DNA of 64,000 nucleotides. It comes from Nephrocerus scutellatus (taxonomy: Eukaryota > Arthropoda > Insecta > Diptera > Pipunculidae). The stretch is taken from positions 111,153,890 through 111,217,889 of the forward strand of contig OX352761.1 in NCBI GenBank assembly GCA_947095585.1, given 5' to 3'. This document shows, piece after piece, positions 34,620 to 45,859 of this stretch (position 1 is the first letter of the stretch; the number at the start of each line of letters is the position of its first letter). Under the pieces are notes generated by a model. That model had not been told where the DNA came from. It made no database searches and saw only the letters and a list, made by a program, of their open reading frames with translations. Made by a program: the position numbers and the translations under genes.

Positions 34620-36240
34620 TTAATACGCGCACGCTTACAGGAGTTCGCACCCTTATTATTCTCGGCTATATGCTTGGCACAGCGTTGTCGTTAAGGAAAA
34701 GGAGGAGTAAAGAGGAGATGTCTATGAGCTTATATTTTGAATGCCTGTGGATCATAGTAATGTGAAAAGACAGAACTTGGCGGACCATTCCACATACGTG
34801 TTGTACGGCTAAAGAACGAATCCCTGAACTTATCTGTACGTCCGAAGCTGGGCTTGAGGGTAAACTGATGAGCATCTAGAGCGTCTCGAGTATTGTGGTT
34901 GAATTCGAGGAGAGGTGGCTCTTGTGCGCCGCTGGTGGAAGAAGCGAAAAAACGGTGACAAACAGGAAACGTTCCTGCGATGTTCAAGTGAACCTATTGA
35001 TTTCGCAATATTCTCGCACGGTTTTGTTTGCTATCTAGGTGATGCAAGGTAGTTTTAGGCTCATCAGATCAGATATGAAAATTGTACTCAAGTTTAGGGC
35101 GAATAAAAGCCTTGTAGATAGTACCCAGATCGGGGGGAGTGAAATATTTCTTGCACCGGTTTAGAAAACCTAAACATTTCGCAGCATTTTTGGCGACGGT
35201 AAATATGGGGTCATTCCAACGAAGCTTTTCGTTAACGCACATACAGGTAATTGGGCGATTTTTAGTTTCCTCCATGCAAGTGACATTCATGGATACTGGC
35301 ATGGAATTTAAAATTCGCTTAGACGACAGGAGACAGCATTGGGTTTTGGAAGCTAAAATTTATTGTATTTTCCCCATTTTATTATCCTTTCTAGGTCATT
35401 AAATAACGTGCTGAACATACGTAGTTGTAGAGTACTACATGAGAAGTGGAGGGACGTTCCTCAAACTTATATGAGAAGCTGATGAAGTGCTGTCGTCTGC
35501 GAAAGAGTGAATTGGATTAGAAGTAATGGACAAGAGATTATTAATAAAAATGAGAAAGAGTGTAGGGGACAAACCAGAGCCCTGTGGATAGCCAGCATAT
35601 AGGTGATATATTTAAGAGTTGAAACCACTTGAGACAACTTGAATTAAGTGGCCCAAAAAATAGCTTTTTATCCCATGAAGCAGTTTTTCATCGTCTCCAT
35701 AAGTACGCATTTTATACAAAAGGGCTTGATTCCAAACTCTGTCAAATGCCTTTGAAATATAGAAAGCAAAAAATGTACTTTCATCAAATTGATGAAAAGA
35801 CCGGTTCCGGTACTTCCGCTCACTTAGATTTCGTTAGTTTCAAGATTGATCAGAGTTTCCATGACCTTTGAAAGAATGGATGTAAGTGCTATGGGTCGGT
35901 ATGAAAAAGGGGACGACGGCTCGCTTTCTTTGGGTATGGGCTGGACAAAAGCTGTTTTTCAACTTTTCGGAAAGAGTCCAGAAGAATAGTATAAATGGAA
36001 AAGCTTACCATTGCGTAATGCCAGCTTTGAAGAACACCTCTTCAGAACTAATGGGAAATACCAGCTGGCTTACAGGATTTTTGTGTATTGAGATCTTTTA
36101 AAATAATGCACAATCTGGAAGCGTGGAGCTAGCTACAAAATGCGCAGCAAATAGATTGGCCTTGTCCTTAGAGTTGACAAAAGTCATTGTTAATGAGCGT
36201 TGGAATCGTCGACGAGGCTGTACGTAATTTAAAAGTTTCA
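34620..36240 (-). mobile_element. CR1/jockey-like LINE relic, copy 2 of a three-copy family
   Basis: Minus-strand blocks are a DISKAFDRVW-like RT core near 35720, CVNEKLRWNDPIFTVAKNAA, FLNRCKKYFTPPDLGTIY and FIRPKLEYNFHI (35069-35302), then GTFPVCHRFFASSTSGA and FFSRTTRMWNGPPS (34730-34987). It parallels the 18.8-20.5 kb relic almost end to end, in the same orientation. Confidence 0.83.
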
Positions 36241-36844
36241 TACATTTCACCGATATTATGCTATTTTTAATGAATATTATAATTTATTTGATATTTCTTT
36301 ACTTAGGTATAAGTTTAAGTCGATTTTTGTGATGAACTCGCTCTCTACAAGAGGATAATGTTATTTTTATATCGTACTAAATATTAAAGCGTTTATGATG
36401 ATGTCAATTATCGTAGAATAAATAAATAATTAGAGGTAAATAAATAAAAAATAGTGACATTTTTTTGATACTTTAGTGGTACCTGTTGAAATACCATCTC
36501 AATAAGTTTCCAGAGACAAAGTGCCAGATAGTGTGTTGTTGCTTAGAGAATGTCTACTCCCATTCTCTATGAGTTTGGCCCGGTTAATGCGACGGCAGCT
36601 TCTCATCCATGTAAAGAGTCTCACTCTTGTTAATCTTAAGGCGTGAAATTTAATCACCTCTAGGGAGATGCTAAGTATTTAACAATATCGGCGACTACAT
36701 ACTGGTATATACCTATACAGGGGTACTTTTTTAATATTTTTATTAATTTTTTAGAGAATGTTAAAAATATTTAATATTTTATGTAAATCATATTAATACG
36801 GATAATAGTATCGAGTCTCTTAACAAAGGCATTGCATACTGCAC

Positions 36845-37780
36845 GAACGTGACCTATTGGTATTTTGGTCCATTCTCTACAAAGAACTGTCTTCAATGCG
36901 TCCACGCTGTCGAATCTTTTTGTCGCCACCTTGGCCTCCAAAATGAATCATATGGAGAAGTTTCTTGGATTCAATTGGCCATTGCTGCGAAGAAATGATA
37001 TTTGGAACGTGACTTTGTAAAAATTGTTGTGTCCAACAAGCTTTATGTGATAGTGCTGAGTACCGCGGAAATGTCCAGCAGTTCTTACCGTATATTTTAT
37101 GTGCCAAGTTAGCAACGCAACATAACTACCATTCCCGGTATACTTTTAGCGGAGAATGACAATTTGCAGTACAGGAGCCCAAACCATTACAGAAGCCGGC
37201 GCTTGTTTGCGAAGAGCAGCTCGGTTGCCAAAATTATGGTTAAACTGGCCCTCTAACCAGACACGATCACTTTGTTTGCTTACGTACTGAATCGTAAAAA
37301 TTTTTCATCAGAAAACATTAAGCTGACGAGATCGTAACATTCGTGCAGACGTTTTTGGACTTTGAATCTTTAAAGTCGAACTGCATTTTGAGTTGTTGTT
37401 CCTTCGTGCACTTTGATATTGAAGTTAATTTTTCACTATCCGTCGGATGCTTCTCTCAGTTTTTTTGCCAGTTTCTTCGCACTTTGTCGTGGATTTCGAG
37501 CCTTCACATTGCGAAACATTCCTGGCGATGTTGTGGTTTTTGGAAGGCCGCCTCCATGGCGTTTTGTGATGTTACCAGTATCGTTGTAACGTGTGATGGT
37601 CTGATACACAAAAATTTTATTAACATTCAAATGCTGGAGCTGTTTGACAATAGCGTGTTGTGACTTTCCAGCCAATAACATTGTCATCACACTGTTACAT
37701 TTGAATTCCATTTTGAATACTCCGTATTCAAATATGACGTATATAGATATGCTTCCGTAGGCTTGTAAAACACATAATAG
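36845..37780 (-). pseudogene. Decayed mariner transposase (second family), nearly full length
   Basis: The N-terminus is well read at 37436-37700: MEFKCNSVMTMLLAGKSQHA, KIFVYQTITRYNDTGNITKR and a PRQSAKKLAKKL linker. Then come SKQSDRVWLEGQ and a MVWAPVL-like block (37120-37300), and NCWTFP, SHKACWTQQFLQSHVP and IISSQQWPIES near 36960-37100. Multiple frameshifts and stops break it. The order of blocks is that of a Tc1/mariner transposase. The family differs from the 46.6 kb element. Confidence 0.75.
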
Positions 37781-38063
37781 ACTAACGTTTGTCAAAACGT
37801 GAGCGCGCTGTTATTAGCAGTTTTTCAGATGTATACAAAAAACAGACCTCCCATCATCCTATAAACAAACCTTAACGGTAAGCGTTGCGATGTGTGTTGT
37901 CTCAGGTAAACTATTTCTTTCGATTCCCAAATTTTGGTTGCATTTTTCCGTTTGGGATTATTTTTTTATTTTATATTCTTTTTCTCTTACATTCTTAATA
38001 TTTAGTTAAAATTTTAGAGAACCTCATTGTACTCCCTCTTTCTCTTTAACTATATTCCTTTTT

Positions 38064-38550
38064 AAATTCTCTATATTAACTGGCTGGCTGGCCAAATCTT
38101 GTGACCAATTTTTAACCCACTTCCTACAGCCCGATTTTATTGAAATTTTTCACACATGTATATCTTCCAAGACAACACTTTCTATTAAAATTTGAGGCCC
38201 CTCGGGCCGCGGGGTCGGGGCGCTCCCATACAAATATTTTACAAAATTTACCCGATTTTCGATTTAAATTTTGTACACATGTGTGTCTTCGATGGAAAAC
38301 ACCTTTTGTAAAAATTTGGAGCGATCGGCCTCTTGGGGACCCCAATATACAATTTTTAAATATCGCTATATCGCATCAGATCACGGCAAAGTCTGAGCTC
38401 TGTGCTTTGTGAGCAGCGCTGTTCGCTGCCGCTGCGTCATTTGGTGAATGATTTTGCCACAAAACGAGCACGCAGTGTGTGTGTGTGTGTGTGTATCCCC
38501 GATTAGAGAATTTACAAGAAAAATTTAAATTTTTATGGGTTGTTTTTTTT
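38064..38550 (+). mobile_element. HINE-like tandem-repeat element, copy B
   Basis: It begins AAATTCTCTATATTAAC and CTGGCTGGCTGG. About two ~120-bp units follow, then a core (TCGCTATATCGCATCAGATC, GCAGCGCTGTTCGCTGCCGC), a (GT)10 run at 38475-38494, TAGAGAATTT at 38504-38513 and TTTATGGGTTGTTTTTTT at the end. AAATTCTCTA and TAGAGAATTT form a 10-base subterminal inverted repeat. Core and ends are nearly identical in copy C. No coding capacity. Confidence 0.8.
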
Positions 38551-39670
38551 TTCAGCAATGTTCTTCAATACCTGAATATTCCTCATAATCGTACGGATAT
38601 CTCTCGCAAAGACCAAAATAACCAGACGAATATACCCCTCCCATTATGGCATTATCTATAAATTTTCTTTTCAAATTAAATGAGGTATAATGACTTAACC
38701 TGCAGCCAATACGAGTAAAAGCCAAACGCAAATAGAGGCTATTAAATCAGAATCTGAAATTTTAATCAAATTCTGGAATGTGTGCATATTCTGTGCGCAA
38801 TATTAAACCAATACGCTGCTTAGCCCCTGAGGCTGTGCAGGCGAAAATACCTTCGAAATATTGCAGATATTGAAAAGCACTTAATAGCAAACAGGATGAG
38901 ATCCTTTTGCATTTTTATATGCCAAACACTAATAATTTTGTTTCGCTTGGAGATTTGTATCAAAAAGGAGCATAAAGGTACACATTGTTTGGCTATGTCT
39001 ATGAGTGTGGGTGTGTGGCGGCGGCGGATGATACACGTACATACTACAAGTATACACGCATAAAGGAATTATTATCTCTCATTTCTATGACGGTGGGGTT
39101 CTGCATTTCCTTTATATCCTGGGGATATTATTTTTGGCTTGTATCGAAGAGAGGCGTTTTTGTTTTCATTACTTTTTATTATTATGCGTTTTTTTACTAT
39201 ACCTTTGTGCATCGTAAAACAATTGCTCAAGGGTATGGACTGCGGGTATGTGCCGCGGAGTGGCGAGGAACCAAGAAACCAGAAGGAAACGCAGTTGTTA
39301 TTAAAAATATTTTTAATGCAATGAGGTTGTAGTCATCTCTGCATATTCAGTGGATGAGGGAAGGAAGAGGAATGCGCTACTTTTATTTCTGGACAATTTT
39401 TTAAATGCATAAATTGTGTTTCCTCACTTTTAAGAGTTCTTCGATAAATATTTCTGATTTTTATAGTCTCGAAGAAAAGTTTTTGGAATATAATTTATAC
39501 TCAGATGACATTATATGAAATTTGACTCTAAAAATCTTTAATCTATGCCATAATGCAAACCTTTTGTAGGTATTTCATTTAAATCTAATTCGGATGTTCC
39601 GATAACATGCAATGGAAGTTCGAGTATAAGCAAAGCACCTGCTTTTATAACTTAAGATCTTGTGTAAATC
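38550..39670. other. Intergenic DNA, no gene recognised
   Basis: The longest frame (38985-39332) lacks an ATG start context and any domain; it is probably chance. Confidence 0.4.
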
Positions 39671-39675
39671 TTTGA

Positions 39676-39740
39676 TATATATATATGTACTAGTTGCTAA
39701 CCCCGGCGTAACCCGGACCCCGCCCATCCAAACCTGTAAG
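39676..39740 (+). mobile_element. Possible Helitron-type end fragment
   Basis: TATATATATGTACTAGTTGCTAACCCCGGCGTAACCCGG resembles the ACTAG-C-ACCC-CCGGC start common in insect Helentron-derived elements. It is followed by a C-rich unassigned stretch (to about 39900). Short and tentative. Confidence 0.3.
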
Positions 39741-39939
39741 ACACCCTTTAGACCCACCAAAAGCTAAAATAACAGGCTTTTTCAGGCTGCCCCTCACACT
39801 CTACTGACCCAACAAAACGGACCGCTCCCCCACTGAAACCACCACACACCATTGAGCCCCACACCCACCTACCCGCCACTGACCCAAAATTGTAATCTAT
39901 AAACTCCAGGCCCTATATTTAACAACGTGTTTGAATTGT

Positions 39940-40236
39940 GAGTTATGGTCGTGAGTTCAGACTTAAATCCCATGGAGAATGTTTCCCGCCTACTCACTGA
40001 ACCATTTGGATCTTCGTATGAAGCGTAAGAGACTACTAATGCCAGTGTTAGTTAGATCGTTAATCTTATTTTAAAAGAAAGCTCGCAGATGGAGCTTGCG
40101 TTGTTGAGAAGGGGCTAGGCACGTGGAGAATGGTCTCCTCCTCATCTTCGTCGATGCAGCTTCTACAGAAGTCGTTGGAGAAAACGCCAAGCCTTAATGC
40201 ATGCTTGCCTATGAGACAGAGCCCAGTGATGACACC

Positions 40237-40298
<62 letters not shown>

Positions 40299-40860
40299 TT
40301 ATATTATATATATACCTTTTTTCAGTGATGAAACACTTAGCGTTTTGAATACAGCTTGGGTAAGATCTGCTTAGTCGCTAGACAAGTTGTTTCATTTAAC
40401 CACCTACTTTTAAGTCTTTTAAGCATTCTGCTTTAACATGACAGGTAAAAGGGGCAGTGTAGTTCCATGTTTGGTGACCTCATCAACCTAACAGTTTTCC
40501 GTAATGTCTCAATGCCCCGGCATAAAACACATGTGAATGTTGAACTGCCCCGCCAACTCCTTGAGAGATGATCATCAATTTAGGGCTACAATAGAGTTCG
40601 TAGAGAATTATTCCAGAAATTTCAACGCAGCTTGGCTATGGAGAGAAAATGCGGATATCCTTAGTATGATATTCCCGATCGCCATAAGCTCTGTCTGAAA
40701 AACCTGGTACACTGGAAGACTGCCTGAGGTAATTAGCTGCGCTAGATAAGCAGAATAATAATCAATTCGCCAAGTGAGTCGTCTTCCCTCACAGCCGACA
40801 GTCCACCCGCGATCGCAGATGTGTTGACGTGGGGATGTTTGTTGTTAAATCTTACTCCGT
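39940..40860 (-). mobile_element. LINE RNase H and tail, split by a (TA)n run
   Basis: The minus strand reads an RNase H block (QFNIHMCFMPGH, VDEVTKHGTTLPL, about 40430-40600). Across the TA run come GLCLIGKHALRLGVFSNDF and DEDEEETILHV (40080-40210) and then LLRFIRRSKWF. It is the same family as the fragment at 10.2 kb, which supports a common element interrupted by the TA expansion. Confidence 0.7.
40240..40294. repeat. (TA)n microsatellite
   Basis: A perfect AT dinucleotide run of about 55 bases, becoming imperfect to 40314. It sits inside the LINE relic, between RNase H and the tail. Confidence 0.95.
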
Positions 40861-40904
40861 TGTAAAGTCCCCACCTTGTTATGCTATCTAGATCATAATT
40901 TAAC

Positions 40905-41140
40905 GTGTTGACCTATTGCACCAAGTACTTATCACTTATTACTTATCAATTTATTATAATTTTTGATAATTTTCTGTTGCACCAAATTGAAATTTGATAA
41001 GTATTTAATTATGTTATCATTTTTGATAAGCACTCACTTATCAAAATTAAGTTGCACCAATTCGCGAAATGATAATTGATGAGTAATATTTTGATAAGCG
41101 ATAAGTTTTTCGGTTTTTCGTAGTTGTGTTGCACCAAAAG
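40905..41140. repeat. TTGCACCAA-punctuated quasi-tandem block with TGATAA sites
   Basis: TTGCACCAA occurs at 40916, 40977, 41052 and 41129 (spacing 61, 75 and 77). Between the copies are nine TGATAA/TTATCA hexamers (40929, 40943, 40964, 40995, 41014, 41024, 41038, 41070 and 41092). TGATAA is the core site of GATA-family factors. It could be a minisatellite, a small transposon, or a regulatory cluster. Confidence 0.6.
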
Positions 41141-41189
41141 TTTTAACTTGTGTATAACGGACCACTTTAATGATAACTTATTCAAATTA

Positions 41190-41780
41190 GGCGAAAGAAT
41201 GAATTGGATTAGTAGTAGCGGACATGATGTCAGTGATGAAAGCTATAGATGCAATCAGTTTCGGTGACAAAACCGGGCCTTGATGCAGACTAAAATTTAA
41301 ACGGTGAATTTAGGATTTGAAACAGTCCAAGAAAACCTGAACGAAAAGTAGCTTTTAGACCGATCAATCAGGGTTGTATCGATTCCGTAGGCACTTATTT
41401 TCGACAAAGGAGCTTTCTGCCAGATATTGTCAAATGGAATGGAATCATTGGAAAAGCTTCAGAATAATAGGAACAATAAAAAAAGCTTACGCAATGGTAA
41501 TGCCAGCGTTGAAGGACACATCTTAAAAACTATTTTAAGAATATAATGAGCCAGTAGATTTGTAAATGCTCAGATCATTTACAACTCCAGCTAAAGGAGG
41601 CCCACCACATGGAATATTAGACTCTCGAAATTACATGAAGGGGTAGTTCACAATATTGTAGCTCGAAGCTTGCTGCGAATTATGATGTAAGCAGATAAGG
41701 GCTATCTATGAAGCTAACGGTTAGAATGCCATTGGGAATGAGCGTTTGAGTTGACAAAAATGCATTATTTTAAATTCGTT
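41190..41780 (-). mobile_element. CR1/jockey-like LINE relic, copy 3 of a three-copy family
   Basis: DNA such as GAATGAATTGGATTAGTAGTA and AAAACCGGGCCTTGATG aligns by eye with 35505-35600 and with the RT core of the two longer copies. It is heavily mutated, with no long frame. Confidence 0.6.
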
Positions 41781-42019
41781 TCATGAATGACTAGAAATTC
41801 TTACTTTGACTCACCTCATGTAGGTATTTGAAGAATGGTTTCTAACTCGTCTAAATTTAGTGTCCTTTTTAGACAAGCCATTGTGGAATCCAGTTTGTTT
41901 ATATAACCAAGTATACCGCCTAATAGCCTCTTTGCAGTTTAAATCATGCAATCATGGAAAGAATAAATTGTTTTATACCTCGTCTCGCGAATGATATCTG
42001 TGATCGTATCAGATCAGAC

Positions 42020-42061
42020 TATAGTACCATTATAACGATAGTAGGTTATAATGGTACTATA
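42020..42061. repeat. Perfect 17-bp hairpin
   Basis: The arm TATAGTACCATTATAAC (42020-42036) is an exact inverted match to 42045-42061, with an 8-base loop GATAGTAG. Confidence 0.9.
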
Positions 42062-42477
42062 TTTACAACTTCTTAATAATTAATTGAGGCCAATTTGTGC
42101 AGCTAGGACGGAGAATTAAAAATGCAGCTTAGGATATAAGCCTGCCTCGAACAAACTTGAAAAGAGAACATATCTAAACGCTCTGTCTTGAATTTAAACC
42201 CATTTTGAGACTTTTAAAAATTGAAAACTTTCCAGATCTCATTGTACTGCGACTTTGTCTGCATTATCTAATGTTATAATTGTTGACCCAGAGAAATGTG
42301 TGCAACAATTTTATTCAAAGAATGTTTTTGGCAACTAGCGTGTCTTGTCTTCGCAAAGATGGCGATAATGAATAGGTGAGGTTGCATTTAAGTTAAACCG
42401 TAAACAGTGTGCCTTTTACCACTGAAGTACATGTATCGTGTAATTAAAAAAAATTCGTAAATTTCACGTAAATAACG

Positions 42478-42615
42478 AGTAGAAGATCCAACATTGGTCC
42501 ATCAATTCAGGTAGTGGAGCGCGAATTTGAAGTAGTGCAATCCTTTAACTATTTCGGATCAACTATTGTAGAGCCAAATATGATGATGAAATTGGTAGGT
42601 ATTTATATGTAAGCC
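42478..42615 (+). mobile_element. RTE-like LINE 3' fragment
   Basis: AGAAGATCCAACATTGGTCC and GTGCAATCCTTTAACTATTTC match the segment at 10710-10790. It ends GAGCCAAATATGATGATGA, the usual ATG-repeat tail of this family. An internal deletion joins the two pieces. Confidence 0.6.
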
Positions 42616-42619
42616 AGGA

Positions 42620-43860
42620 TGATGATGACTTAAGAAAAGCTTAAATAAACCTCCAACTCTTCAAGTCGAATAATATTTTTTACTTTCTAAAATAAAAAAT
42701 TCAAATTGCAGTTAAATGCCCAACGAAATATATGACTTTTCCAAAAAGTATCAAAAAAAGGGTCCTAATTACCACTTAGAGTATAATTAGGGTGACGAGT
42801 GAGTCCATTGTTATTGATCTTCAGTATCAGATGGAGATTTTTTCTTCAAAGCAATGTAATAAATACCTAAACGCATTGAGCACACTTATTAGCCCACCAG
42901 CTTTGCCCCATTTCCATTCTACTGAAAGACCAAACGACCATTTCAATTGCGATGGCGTATACTTTTATTTTCACTTTGCAATTTGTTGGAATTTTCCGGG
43001 TTCTTTTTTTCTCCTGTCCTCCGTTTAAGTGAATTAGCTATTCAAGTCGAACTAATTGAATTGAAAAAGATTAAAGAATTTTCTGCACAGTGAACGGGAA
43101 TTTGGCATTTCGTTGGTGACATCCTCGATATGGAGCTGCCAAAAAGTATTTATGGCAAAAGATTTATATACCCGGTGAATTGCCACACTCCACGATCCGA
43201 CAGAAGTAGAAAATAAAAAAAAATAAATGAATCTTCTGGTTCTTATCAATAACAGGAAAATTGGCTTAATTTCTTTTTAATTTTGTGCTCCAATTTTCTT
43301 GTTGTTGTCCTTTTCGGCTTTCAACGCACAAATAGAACAACAACAAAAAGGTGGAAGTTGTAATTGAAAATTCAAATTCACTCTGCGGTTGTGCCTTCGT
43401 TTGCTTCCCTCTTGGTTTAAAGGAGGTGAGAGGTTACGCAGCGTGAACCAATTCAATTTACCAAGCACCTTGAGATGGTAATAAAAAATAGGAGCGAAGT
43501 GGCCACGGTGTCGTGGCTTACTATCACATGGCGGCACAGTTCACTTTTACCAATTTAAAAGAATTTCTTGTCCAATGCCGTGACGATAACTGTACAAACG
43601 ACCACCCCACGGGGGTTGTCCGTGTAGAAATCGTGGGCAATAAAGACGAAAAGTCCTGAGAATTTTCAAAAAGAAAAATAAATTTTCCACTTTTTGTTGT
43701 TGTTGCTCCTTATTTCTTTTGAAGTTTTCTACTTCATACGACCTGCGATCTTCCCTTAATTTAACGCACGCACTTAGTAAGCCTTAATCACAGCATTAAC
43801 GGGAGATTTGAAGACGACCATGCGACGGCGGAAAACCTGAGGCAATACCTTTGGTCCTTT
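42620..43860. other. Intergenic DNA, no gene recognised
   Basis: No domain-bearing ORF. The segment directly precedes the candidate terminal exon at 43.9 kb and could be intron. Confidence 0.35.
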
Positions 43861-43867
43861 GGTATGA

Positions 43868-44137
43868 TTACTTAGTAGGAGGTGTGGCGACATTACTACT
43901 TGGGGTTTGTTTAGGTTTATCAAGTGCATTGTCGCCGAGGGTCAACTTGAGTTGATTCGCCGCGCACACAATAGCGCCACGGAATACAATGACTTAATAA
44001 TAACGGAAAATATGAAGGAAGGTGTTGTCGTCACATTTACGGAGGACGCAATAACACGAAAGCGTATGGTTGTGCTGCGTATCCTGGATAATCAACAGAA
44101 GTTTACGATATCGTCATCACGCTGGGGAATAATTTAA
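43868..44137 (+). CDS. Candidate terminal exon of an unrecognised gene
   Basis: A reading frame opens at 43868 and ends in TAA at 44137. A pyrimidine-rich GTTTGTTTAG just before 43916 looks like a 3' splice acceptor. From there the frame encodes about 73 residues of balanced, protein-like composition, beginning FIKCIVAEGQLEL and ending SSSRWGII, with mixed charged and hydrophobic residues. No ATG with a good context starts it, so if real it is a last exon whose upstream exons are not identified. No domain is recognised. A chance ORF is the main alternative. Confidence 0.25.
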   Translation, partial: LLSRRCGDITTWGLFRFIKCIVAEGQLELIRRAHNSATEYNDLIITENMKEGVVVTFTEDAITRKRMVVLRILDNQQKFTISSSRWGII

Positions 44138-44139
44138 TT

Positions 44140-45855
44140 ATTTCCTTTTTTATTTTTGTTAAGAATTCATTGAACCTTTTCTCATCATAAGATGATGATG
44201 ATGATGACGATGATGGTGATAATGCTTCAGGCTTAATGTTGCCGGGATTAGGTATAAACTTTTATTGTTTCTTTATTTTTTTGTTGGTAAAGTAATAAGG
44301 TAGAGTTTTGTATGGAAAGTGGAAAATGCCAGATCACTTTTAGTCGTCTGTTAAATTTAATGATTTGCTGTTTTGATGCCAGTAGATACTCGTACTATTA
44401 CTGTAGGCTTTCAATAATCGCAAAAGCTAATGGATGTACTTAGTAAAGCAATGACATTTGCCATATCGCATGTCACGTATCACTTAATGATGTTTCAAGG
44501 TAAATTAGACGACACATATTATGTCATCGGGTGAACAAGTGTGAACAAATATTTTACCCTTTATTACACAAATACATTAACATTTAGTTTGAAAAGAATT
44601 TATGGCTTGTTGGAAAAAATAAAACTCTACCATTGAACATCCGCTCATATTTTTTCGCACATCTCCAGGGTACGTATGGCAGCAACAACATCATAACATA
44701 TACCTAAATACATTTCCAGATAAGCAGTTTTCACATAAAATTTGTACACTCAATTACGTTAAACGATATGACAATGCAAGCGAACAGGAATTTCTTACAC
44801 TATACTCTACTAAGAGCTGCAAAATTGCACCCCTCAGCTCAGTAGGGTTACCACGACCAAAAAACAAGTGCATTTTTCATCGCGCAAATTGAGAATGTTC
44901 CCCTACTCAAGCGGTCATGTGAGAAGGGTGATAACCGCATACGAGTGTATTAGAAGAAGTAACAGTTTCGCGTGCGTACTTTTCTCTGGTAAGTACCTTC
45001 GATAAATCACCGTATCTATGGTGGTGGTGGCAGAGTGATGAAAATACAAATGTATTAGGTATGGAATAAGCCATCACAGTACACACCCTGTCTAATGATA
45101 TCAATTTAATTTACTAATGTAGTGTAATGCTAACGAATGTGACGGCAAACATTCGTTTGGATGCTGGATGTTTGCCTTCTTCGGTTTGTTTGCGAAAAAT
45201 ATTAATAACTAACAAATGCGCTAAAGTATCCTTGTTCTTGAGCATATCCATTCCTATATGTAATCAACGGATTTTTTATGCTCAGTTAAAGTTATCATAA
45301 TTTGTGAGAAGCGACACACAAGTCATAGTGCTGCGTATTCTTAGGGTTAAATGTACCATTTAACAGGCGTGTCTTACGAAGCTCATTTGATTAGTCTAAT
45401 GCGTATTAAATATTTTGCTGTCCAGGATTTTGTGTATAGGCGGATGAACGATACTTCTCTTAGAGAATTTCAAAAACTAATACACGCTCAAGAATAACGT
45501 AATACTTCCAATTATCGTTTCTTATTAGGAATATGCTTACTAATTAAAATTTCGAATTAGGCTTATACAAATAGGTTTCTTGTAGTGCGATCCATTTGCA
45601 CAGTAGGTACAGTGCAGAGTTCATTCCATTGGTTTTGCATTTGCATTTGCGGATTTTTAATTACCACAAAACTTAATTATACCGGAAACTATCTTATCGT
45701 TTGTTTTATAAAGAATCCTGTAATAATAACTGTGAAGAAGAAATTATGACAAACGACTGGGCATCAAATGGGGAGTAAGGAGTATACTTAACCCCGACAA
45801 GATAGTTTAGTCTCTCCTGCGACCTCAGTAATTGTTACTAAGCAAATGACCAGAT
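44140..45855. other. Intergenic DNA, no gene recognised
   Basis: A GATGATGATGATGACGATGATGG microsatellite patch lies at about 44188-44222; otherwise the sequence is featureless. Confidence 0.4.
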
Positions 45856-45859
45856 TTTT

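Noticed and set aside
38985..39332. 115-codon + strand ORF with hydrophobic middle
   Set aside because: The first codon is TTG. The hydrophobic stretch comes from T-rich DNA, and no family is recognised.
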